From assembly GCA_016650185.1 (NCBI GenBank), contig JAENWE010000197.1, positions 1-12,451 on the forward strand: DNA of 12,451 nucleotides. The letters are read 5' to 3'. Positions 1-5,921 of the stretch are shown piece by piece; position 1 is the stretch's first letter; every line of letters begins with the position of its first letter. This DNA is from Vicinamibacteria bacterium (GTDB lineage Bacteria > Acidobacteriota > Vicinamibacteria > Fen-336 > JAGNNV01). The notes beneath the pieces are model-generated. The model did not search any database. It was not told the origin of the DNA and saw nothing but the letters and a program-made list of their open reading frames with translations. The position numbers were made by a program, and so were the translations under genes.

Positions 1-26
1 GACTTCCCCGGTAGACTCGCCGGAGG

Positions 27-1169
27 ATGAACACAACCGCCGCCGTTCGCCTCTCCTCCGGATTGGCTCTCGTCATAGGCATAGGCCTTCTGGCTTCTCC
101 CGTTCGAGCTCAGCAGCAAAAGCAGGCTCCCATCACCGGAGATTTTATGGTCCGGCATGAATGGAACGACGGTTTCTTCTCGAAGCCCGACCCCGTGCCG
201 GCGAGTCGAACTCGATTCCAGTTCCGTCCGCGCTTCGAGGTGGAAACCCGGACCCTGCTCATGGGCCTGGGCGCCGACGTCAACTACTCGAGGGACAATA
301 ACCTCAAGCCCAAGGACATTACCCCGCCCCTCGCGTTGATCCGCGACAACTACGACTCGCGGAGCATCCGCCTCGATCTGGCCTACCTCGGAGTGAATCT
401 GTCCTCCGCCATCAAGATCACGGGCGGTCGAATGATCATGCCCCTGAGACTCACTGAAATGATCTGGGACAAGGATCTGCGCATCCAGGGAGGCTCGGTG
501 GTGTGGACCCTGCACCAGGGGACCACGAGCGAGCCGACGGCCAGGATCGCCGGCATCTATTCGCGGGGCAGCCACGTCTTCGTGGATTCGGCCGATCCAA
601 AGGGATCGAGTCTCGGCGAGGGGGTGACCCTCAAGGGGGGCTCACTGGATCTCGGCTTCGGCTCCTCGAAACGAGTGGGTGTGGTCGGCAGTTACCTGGT
701 CTTCAACAAGCTCGACCATCTCGAACGAATGATCCGGCGCCAGAACACCCGTGTCGACGGCTTGCTCACCCGCGAATACGAAGTGATCGACGTGACCTTG
801 CGCTTCCGCACCGACTCTCCGTTTCCGATTCAGGTCGCGCTGGATGGGGCCAGGAACCGGAAGGCCCAGGACCAGAAAGACGGCTTCTGGGCTGCCCTGG
901 TCCTCGGGTCCTTGCAGGACATGCGATTCAGGGGCGAGTACACCTACGCCAAGGTGGACCGCGACGTCACCGTGGCCGCCTACGCCGGCGACGACTTCTT
1001 CTGGGGCACCGGCTGGCTCGGGCATCGCGCAGAAATCGCGTTCGCCCAATCGCCCAAATCATCGTTCCACGTGATCGGCCAGATACAGCGGTTCAAGGAT
1101 TCGAGCAACGTGGAAGAGCGAACGAACTGGATGAAACGTCTCAGAGTCGAGGCGCGGCGGACGTTTTAG
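27..1169 (+). CDS. Putative outer-membrane beta-barrel (porin-like) protein
   Basis: The 380-residue product begins with a typical Sec signal peptide: polar start, hydrophobic stretch around residues 11-24, and a likely cleavage after the Ala of SPVRA at residue 28. The mature part has many short amphipathic stretches rich in alternating aromatic/hydrophobic and charged residues, and the chain ends in Phe (RRTF), which resembles the C-terminal beta-signal of outer-membrane barrels. I infer an outer-membrane channel or barrel protein, possibly related to the 'putative porin' families; the substrate cannot be told. The start is constrained: there is an in-frame TAG at 12-14 and only one ATG before the signal peptide. 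A GGAGG lies at 22-26, directly against the ATG with no spacer, which is unusually tight for a Shine-Dalgarno. The gene ends 37 bp before the convergent PilZ gene. The fold is fairly likely; the exact family is uncertain. Confidence 0.7.
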   Translation: MNTTAAVRLSSGLALVIGIGLLASPVRAQQQKQAPITGDFMVRHEWNDGFFSKPDPVPASRTRFQFRPRFEVETRTLLMGLGADVNYSRDNNLKPKDITPPLALIRDNYDSRSIRLDLAYLGVNLSSAIKITGGRMIMPLRLTEMIWDKDLRIQGGSVVWTLHQGTTSEPTARIAGIYSRGSHVFVDSADPKGSSLGEGVTLKGGSLDLGFGSSKRVGVVGSYLVFNKLDHLERMIRRQNTRVDGLLTREYEVIDVTLRFRTDSPFPIQVALDGARNRKAQDQKDGFWAALVLGSLQDMRFRGEYTYAKVDRDVTVAAYAGDDFFWGTGWLGHRAEIAFAQSPKSSFHVIGQIQRFKDSSNVEERTNWMKRLRVEARRTF

Positions 1170-1206
1170 GAGGCCGGGAGTCGGGCCGCTTCGATCCGGC
1201 CGAACC

Positions 1207-1584
1207 CTACCGGGCGATCCCCAAAAGGTCCGACAGCCCTTCGGGCTCGCTGTCGAACTGAATGCCGGTCTGGAAGGACAGTCCCTCGAGGCGCGTCCAC
1301 ATGACCGTGCCGACGCCGTCGACGGTGAGTACCGGCTCATCGGCCATTCGAAACTCGACCCGGACCGAAACCTTCCTCTCGCGGGGCAGATCCTCACCGG
1401 TGCGCAGACGACAACCGAGCCGGGAAAGGTCCATCGCGGTGGCGGGACGCCATTCACCGGGCACTGCGGCATAGGAAACGCTGAGGCGGCAGGCGATCCG
1501 GGCGGTAATCCGGCGGTTCGGCCGCTTGACCGAACCGGTGGTGGTAGGCCTAGGGGTGCCCTGGGTCGCTCGATTCAACGCCAT
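1207..1584 (-). CDS. PilZ-domain protein (probable c-di-GMP receptor)
   Basis: This is a small 125-residue single-domain protein. Near the N-terminus it carries an Arg-rich segment (RPNRRITARI, about residues 22-30) that supplies the RxxxR signature. It is followed by MDLSRLGCRL (residues 51-60) with the D/NxSxxG signature (Asp52, Ser54, Gly57). Together these are the two c-di-GMP-contacting motifs of PilZ domains, so ligand binding is likely. Standalone PilZ proteins usually act as cytoplasmic adaptors that pass the c-di-GMP level to motility, polysaccharide or secretion machinery; the partner is not visible here. I chose the ATG at 1584, preceded by a weak GAG-type ribosome site four bases upstream. 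An upstream in-frame ATG at 1662 would add 26 residues without PilZ similarity; it has a strong AGGAGG only one base away, so it remains possible. The gene converges with the porin-like gene and diverges from the SGNH gene. Confidence 0.85.
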   Translation of the reverse strand: MALNRATQGTPRPTTTGSVKRPNRRITARIACRLSVSYAAVPGEWRPATAMDLSRLGCRLRTGEDLPRERKVSVRVEFRMADEPVLTVDGVGTVMWTRLEGLSFQTGIQFDSEPEGLSDLLGIAR

Positions 1585-1777
1585 AGTTCTCTTGGATGAC
1601 CGGTAATCTGGAAAAGGGGGAGCCGCTACTCTAGCCCAAGAGACGTCGCAGGGTGGAGACATTCCTCCTGATCATTCGCGTTCTCGCGTTCGACGCCGTC
1701 GCGGCCCCTGCCCTGGAAATTTGACACGCCGCCTTAAGGTCACACCCTCGGAAAGCGGTAAAGTACGCGGCTGCTTC
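1585..1777. promoter_or_regulatory. Divergent intergenic region between PilZ and SGNH genes
   Basis: This 193-bp spacer must hold the promoters of both divergent genes, but I see no strong sigma70 pair in either direction. On the + strand, TAAAGT at 1759-1764 could be a -10 box. That would put transcription start only a few bases before the ATG at 1778, which has no Shine-Dalgarno, so near-leaderless expression is conceivable. The TTGACA at 1721-1726 looks like a -35 box but sits 32 bp from that -10, too far to pair with it. On the - strand a perfect AGGAGG lies just before the alternative PilZ ATG at 1662. One CTAGCCCA sits at 1631-1638 and resembles the half-site of the palindromes near 2805 and 9869. 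Confidence 0.35.
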
Positions 1778-2791
1778 ATGACACGTCGCGTTCTCCGTAA
1801 CCTCGGCGCCTTCGGGCTCGCTGTCCTCCTTCCTGGCTGCGGCGGGGGCAATGCCTCAGGACCGTCGCCGATTCCCACGGTCCAGCCAACCCAAACCGTG
1901 ACCGTGATCGCGTTCCTCGACGAGAATGAGAACGGCAGTTTTGATCTCTCGGAGGGGACGCGGATACCCAACATCGAGGTAGTGCTGGGCGGGGTCAAGG
2001 CGCGTACCACGGCCTCAACCGGTCAAGCCACGGTCCAATCTCCGCAGGGAACACAGACCCTGGAGGTCACCGCGTCCAGCCTTCCCCCGTTCTATCGGCC
2101 TCCCGCGAGCAGAACGATCACGGTCTCCTCAAACGCACCGGTGATGGTGCCGATCACCCTTCCCCGCGGTTCGAATCGCGCAAACGTCTACATGGCGTTC
2201 GGCGACAGCATCACCAACGGGGAGCCCGAAGTCGGAGATGGCGATGGGTACCGGAGGATGCTGGAGTCCATGCTTCGAGCCCACTTCGGGTCAGCGGCGG
2301 TCGCCAGAGAGGGCTTCGACGGGACTCAGTCGGACTTTGGCGCGGCGCAGATCGGGTCCAGCCTGGCCCGGGTTCAACCCTCCTTCACCCTGATCCTCTA
2401 CGGAACGAACGATTGGAACGACTCGGCCTGCCGGCAGCTTCCGTGCTTTACAACCTCGAGTCTGAGAGCCATTGTTCAGCAGGTGAACCGCTTCAAGAGC
2501 CACGCCTTTCTCGCCACCATCACTCCCAGCAATACCGGTTTCGACAATCGGGCGCCGGCATCTCGAAACGACTGGATAGCCGCCCAAAATGCCCTCATCA
2601 AGCAGGTCGCCGACGACGAAGGCGCGGTCCTGGTCGACCTGAACGCCGCCTTCCTGAAGACCGGCGCGCCCCTTTCTTCCTTACTGGTCGATCACGTTCA
2701 TCCGTCCGCGACCGGCTACCAGATCATGGCCCAGACCTGGTTCGACGCCATCACGCACGAGTACACCAAGATCCTCGCTGAGTACGACTAG
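1778..2791 (+). CDS. SGNH/GDSL-family hydrolase lipoprotein with SdrB-like domain
   Basis: The product (337 aa from the ATG at 1778) has an N-terminal lipoprotein signal, MTRRVLRNLG followed by a hydrophobic core and LLPGC, giving lipidation at Cys21; Pro at -2 of the lipobox is slightly atypical. A Gly/Ser/Pro/Thr tether follows. Residues about 40-130 form a beta-rich domain opening with a DENENGSFD acidic loop (residues 48-56), as in SdrD B-like/Ca-binding adhesin domains. The catalytic domain then shows SGNH block I (FGDSITNG, Ser144), block III (GTND, residues 209-212) and block V (DHVHP, Asp305 and His308), so the catalytic set is complete. Such enzymes are esterases, often deacetylating polysaccharides, but the substrate here is unknown. 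A TTG at 1721 would put 19 polar residues before the signal peptide, so I prefer the ATG. The gene ends with TAG inside the CTAG-rich block shared with the convergent sulfatase. Confidence 0.85.
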   Translation: MTRRVLRNLGAFGLAVLLPGCGGGNASGPSPIPTVQPTQTVTVIAFLDENENGSFDLSEGTRIPNIEVVLGGVKARTTASTGQATVQSPQGTQTLEVTASSLPPFYRPPASRTITVSSNAPVMVPITLPRGSNRANVYMAFGDSITNGEPEVGDGDGYRRMLESMLRAHFGSAAVAREGFDGTQSDFGAAQIGSSLARVQPSFTLILYGTNDWNDSACRQLPCFTTSSLRAIVQQVNRFKSHAFLATITPSNTGFDNRAPASRNDWIAAQNALIKQVADDEGAVLVDLNAAFLKTGAPLSSLLVDHVHPSATGYQIMAQTWFDAITHEYTKILAEYD

Positions 2792-2819
2792 CAGCTAGCC
2801 CCAGCTAGCCCAGGGCTAG
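2792..2819. repeat. CTAG-rich tandem and palindromic block between convergent genes
   Basis: Directly after the SGNH stop there are two tandem copies of CAGCTAGCCC (2792-2801 and 2802-2811). The second runs into a perfect 7-1-7 palindrome, CTAGCCC-A-GGGCTAG (2805-2819). The sulfatase stop codon on the - strand (2816-2818) lies inside the right arm. Including the SGNH stop, four CTAG tetramers fall within 32 bp (2788, 2795, 2805 and 2816), although CTAG is rare elsewhere in the window. The palindrome could form a short hairpin in transcripts from either side and so act as a bidirectional terminator, but there is no T-tract. The exact reverse complement recurs at 9869-9883, which favours a dispersed repeat family. 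Sequence structure is certain; function is inference. Confidence 0.6.
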
Positions 2820-4294
2820 GGCCGGCAGGAGGCTCCGCGGCACTTGCTCAAGGCCGCTACTCGCGCGCTCAGCCGGGAGATCGTCGAGGACGACGCGCTA
2901 CGCGAGAGATTCTCGAGTTGAAGGGGGTCGGCGCGCAGATCGTAATATTCGATCTCTCCGTTCTCATACTCCACGTACAACTCCGTCTGCGTCCTCACCC
3001 CGTAGTAACCAGGTATTCGAATGGGCAGGCCGGCCCCTCCGGGATGTTCGACCAGAATCTCTTGACGCCAGGCCGAGAGCGGAGGCGCGGACGAGGCCAG
3101 GAGCGGCGCCAAAGACATCCCATCCACTGACCCTGGAATCGGAGCCCCTCCCAGACTGAGGAAGGTGGGAACCAGATCCACCAGACCCGCCAGGTGGTCT
3201 ACGGCGCGGCCCGCGGGCACGTCGGGACCACGCACGTAGAGCGGCATTCGGATGGACTCCTCAAACGCGGTGTTCTTTCCTCCCCGCAGGCGGTGCTCAC
3301 CCCGATGGAGACCGTTGTCGGAGGTGAAGAACACGTAGGTGTTGGAGGTCTCGCCCAACTGATCGAGGGTCTGGAACAGAGCGTCCATGGCCTCTTGAAC
3401 CGCGAGCAAGGCCTGGAGCGAGCCGCGATAGTCCTCGTCAATCCCGGCGATGGTGGCCGCGTCCATCAGCGGAGACTGGCTTTGAAGCCAGAGGGGCTTG
3501 TCGGAGATGTCGGCTTCGTTGAAGGAGGGTCCGCGGGGCGCGGTCGCTCCCGGAAAAGCGTTCCGGTGCCTGGCCGCGGGAGCGGTGGGGGTGTGGGGAG
3601 CGCCGAGACTCAGAAACGCGAAAAAGGGCTGAGCATCGTTGTTTTCCGCGGCGCGAATGAACGACTGCATGCGTTCGGACAGGACATCGGTCTGGTAGCC
3701 GTTATTGCCGGAACTGTAAATCCGGAGCACGCCATTTTCGTTGAGGGTGTAGTCATCGTTGCTCGCCACCCTATCGGACATGACCACACGCCAGTCATCC
3801 CACCCGGGAGGAACGATGGTCTCCCCCGGGGCGCCGGTGGGATAGTCGTTTTGGTACTTCCCAAAGATCCCGGTCTTGTAACCCGCCGCCTTCAGCCAGG
3901 GCCCGATGTTGTTGCCATCGAACCCACCCGCCACCCAGCCCGGATAGCCGCTGTCGTTCCCCACGTTTCCGAGCACGCCCGTGTTGTGGGTGAACTCACC
4001 GGCAAGGATGTTGGCTCTCGAGGGCCCGCACAGCGGAGTGGTCGCGAAGGCGTTGGTGAACCGGATGCCCCGATCGATGAACGTCGACCGAAACCCCGCG
4101 AAGTTCGAAACCATCGCGTCTTCGCCATCGTCCAGCAGGACGAGAATGATGTTGGGTTTGGCCGCGGTGGCCGGCAAACTGGGCGTGGTCGCCGGAGTCG
4201 GGGTGGACGGTCCGGCCAGCCCGGAACCTCCGCAGCCTGCTCCCAAAACGGCAAGGATGAGGGGGCAAACGCCTGTCTTGTTCCAATTCACCAA
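2816..4294 (-). CDS. Sulfatase lipoprotein (alkaline phosphatase superfamily)
   Basis: The 492-residue product is a type I sulfatase that hydrolyses sulfate esters. The metal-binding Asp pair is in ILVLLDDGED (Asp55, Asp56). The formylglycine signature CGPSR has its modifiable Cys at residue 89 and Arg93. Further expected elements are GKYQNDY (Lys146), GAPHTP (His234), TSDNG (Asp326, Asn327) and GGKNT (Lys340), so the active site is complete. The GKYxN motif resembles glucosamine-6-sulfatase/arylsulfatase-like subgroups. The N-terminus has a lipobox-like LGAGC (Cys21) and a Pro/Thr-rich tether, placing the enzyme in the envelope. The Cys-type site needs a separate formylglycine-forming or radical-SAM maturase, which is not in the window. 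The start is weakly supported: TTG at 4294 or GTG at 4291, without a clear ribosome site. It lies 49 bp after the Lhr locus on the same strand. A substrate such as a sulfated polysaccharide is inference. Confidence 0.9.
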   Translation of the reverse strand: MVNWNKTGVCPLILAVLGAGCGGSGLAGPSTPTPATTPSLPATAAKPNIILVLLDDGEDAMVSNFAGFRSTFIDRGIRFTNAFATTPLCGPSRANILAGEFTHNTGVLGNVGNDSGYPGWVAGGFDGNNIGPWLKAAGYKTGIFGKYQNDYPTGAPGETIVPPGWDDWRVVMSDRVASNDDYTLNENGVLRIYSSGNNGYQTDVLSERMQSFIRAAENNDAQPFFAFLSLGAPHTPTAPAARHRNAFPGATAPRGPSFNEADISDKPLWLQSQSPLMDAATIAGIDEDYRGSLQALLAVQEAMDALFQTLDQLGETSNTYVFFTSDNGLHRGEHRLRGGKNTAFEESIRMPLYVRGPDVPAGRAVDHLAGLVDLVPTFLSLGGAPIPGSVDGMSLAPLLASSAPPLSAWRQEILVEHPGGAGLPIRIPGYYGVRTQTELYVEYENGEIEYYDLRADPLQLENLSRSASSSTISRLSARVAALSKCRGASCRP

Positions 4295-4343
4295 GGAGAT
4301 CGTAACGCATCCACGCGGCTCACGACGCGCGCGATGACGACGG

Positions 4344-5897
4344 TTAGAGCCTGAAGCCGGGACCGGAAGGGGTGAGGCCGGCTTCGCTCAAGGCCTTGGC
4401 CAACGCTCCGGCGTTGAGGGGCGAGGACACGCCTTCGTGGCCGATGATTCGGAGCGCCCTCCGGCGCATCCAGCGAACGATGGCCTGAGCGCTCAATCTG
4501 GCGCGGCGATCTCCGTCCGATCCGGCGTCCCCTTGGTGAACCTGCACGCGGGCTCCGTCGGCGAACAGAAGAGCGGTGAGTTCGCCGTCGGCGATGACCA
4601 CATGCTGTCGCGCGCGTCGCTCGCCCTTGCCGTCACACCAAGGCGGCCAGGGAAGGGTCATTCCGAAAGGATTCGCAGGGTCGGTGGCGGCGAGGACGGC
4701 GGCCCGCGCTTCGGAAAAGCTGGCCTTCAACTCCCTCATCCGGTCGACTGCAAATGGGTCCGCGAACTGCAGAGCGCCCGGGCCCTCGATGAAGTAGCCG
4801 CGCCGCAACTGGCCGCGCTCCTCGAGCGCCCTCAGAATCGGATAGACCGCGCCGAAGCCGCCTTCGTTGGCCTCCGCCTGGATCGCCTCACGAGTGAGAA
4901 CACCGTGTCGCTGCAACCATTGCTCGATGGTGGCGAGACGACTCTCCACCGATTCACCGGGATGAGGCGACAGCATCGAAAACCGTCCCGCCCCGTCGGC
5001 CGGGATATCGACCCGCGACCGGTAGCGCCTCATATGCGCGGCCACGAAGCGGCGCCCCGGCGACCGCGCAGGGTCCGTGGTGCGAGCGCGCAGAGCCGCC
5101 ACCGAATCATTCGTAACTTCCCCATTCCAGAACAGACCCCACAGAGCATCCACGATGTCGGTCGGTCGAACGCCCGCGCAGAACGCGGCGATTTCCGGAA
5201 GGAAGAGAGCGCCTTTCAACTGCAGGATCGACCGCACGCGCTGGTGAAGGTCGGTCTTCAGCGGATCCGGCGACGGACGCCCAAGAAGAACCCGATTGGG
5301 CGCCAGATAGAGGGCCACCTTGCCATCGCGCAAGCCGAGCGCGCCCCGGCCCTCGAGCACCACCTCGCCCCGCGCCGCCAGCAGGTCGAGATCGAGCGGC
5401 CGATAATCGGAAACGCGGCTCGCGAGGATATCGACCTCGAGCGCGGAGGCCGGAAGAGGGCAACCCTGGAGTTGCTCGATCGCGGCGATCAGAGCGCCTC
5501 CTGAGTCGTCCGTCGGAGCCTCGACCGAAGCGACGCCGTGCCAGACCGAAAGGAAACGCGCGTAGTCCCGGCTTTCCACGGGTTGGACGCCGCCCCGCGC
5601 CCGGAAAAGAGACGCCTTGCGAATCCGTCGCAGCGCGTCCACATCGCACCACTCGGCGCCTCGAGGAGAGGGGGTGAACGGCCCGCGCATCACGCGTCCT
5701 TGCTTCTCGATCGACTCGAGTTCGGCGAGCGCGTGCGGCGCGCTCAGGCCGAAGCGTGACGACAGATCGAAGGTCGTGAACGGCCCGCGGGTGCGGACGA
5801 AGCGCTCGACCAGAACCGCGAGACCGTCCTCGGTTTTCTCCAGAAAGACCCCGGGGATGTGGTTCGGCAAAGGAATGGCGAGGCCATCGCGATACAA
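4344..5897 (-). CDS. lhr: Lhr helicase C-terminal half (winged-helix/Lhr-CTD part)
   Basis: This stretch encodes about 517 residues matching the C-terminal portion of full-length Lhr. The first segment (YRDGLAIPLPNHIPGVFLE, then a RTRGPFTTFDLSSRFGL winged-helix region) follows directly on the helicase core in ordinary Lhr proteins. Later parts correspond to the tandem winged-helix and beta-barrel Lhr-CTD, which in Mycobacterium Lhr tetramerises and resembles AlkZ-type DNA glycosylases. Here it is separated from the core by one in-frame TGA at 5919-5921; open frame is continuous from 5918 down to the TAA at 4344-4346. If translated separately it could start at TTG 5897, preceded by GAGGA at 5909-5905 with a 7-nt spacer, but that sequence also encodes conserved residues, so the site may be fortuitous. 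Core plus C-part total about 1,520-1,540 residues, the normal size for full-length Lhr. Identity is secure; expression state is not. Confidence 0.85.
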   Translation of the reverse strand: MYRDGLAIPLPNHIPGVFLEKTEDGLAVLVERFVRTRGPFTTFDLSSRFGLSAPHALAELESIEKQGRVMRGPFTPSPRGAEWCDVDALRRIRKASLFRARGGVQPVESRDYARFLSVWHGVASVEAPTDDSGGALIAAIEQLQGCPLPASALEVDILASRVSDYRPLDLDLLAARGEVVLEGRGALGLRDGKVALYLAPNRVLLGRPSPDPLKTDLHQRVRSILQLKGALFLPEIAAFCAGVRPTDIVDALWGLFWNGEVTNDSVAALRARTTDPARSPGRRFVAAHMRRYRSRVDIPADGAGRFSMLSPHPGESVESRLATIEQWLQRHGVLTREAIQAEANEGGFGAVYPILRALEERGQLRRGYFIEGPGALQFADPFAVDRMRELKASFSEARAAVLAATDPANPFGMTLPWPPWCDGKGERRARQHVVIADGELTALLFADGARVQVHQGDAGSDGDRRARLSAQAIVRWMRRRALRIIGHEGVSSPLNAGALAKALSEAGLTPSGPGFRL

Positions 5898-5918
5898 CGC
5901 GGCATCCTCGACCGCGAT

Positions 5919-5921
5919 TCA
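5919..5921 (-). other. In-frame TGA interrupting lhr at a Trp position
   Basis: On the - strand the frame reads E-T-R-TGA-I-A-V-E-D-A-A-L-Y-R-D. Lhr proteins normally have Trp between the IAGExR and IA(V/A)EDA segments, so a single TGG-to-TGA transition explains the stop; the + strand base concerned is T5919. No frameshift is involved, since both halves share one frame. TGA reassignment is unlikely: the CPBP gene ends in TGA at a sensible place with a second in-frame TGA three codons on, and Trp is encoded by TGG throughout the window. Point nonsense mutation, population variant, sequencing error, readthrough or a natural two-polypeptide gene remain open. Confidence 0.85.

Noticed and set aside
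1184..1201. GGCCG...CGGCC hairpin between the convergent porin-like and PilZ genes as a terminator
   Set aside because: Only a 5-bp stem with an 8-base loop and no T-tract on either strand; expected by chance at this GC content.
1721..1764. TTGACA at 1721 with TAAAGT at 1759 as a promoter pair
   Set aside because: The spacing is 32 bp, far from the 16-18 bp needed; TTGACA may be coincidental.
2160..2185. GGTTCGAATC resembling a tRNA T-arm
   Set aside because: It lies inside the SGNH coding sequence with no acceptor stem, D-arm or anticodon arm around it.
3194..4354. A 386-codon frame on the + strand opposite the sulfatase
   Set aside because: No recognisable domain; the - strand shows the complete sulfatase active site.
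5919..5921. TGA as selenocysteine or reassigned Trp codon
   Set aside because: The position is a Trp in Lhr, not Cys. No obvious SECIS-like hairpin was recognised just downstream. TGA followed by a second TGA serves as the stop of the CPBP gene, and Trp is TGG elsewhere.
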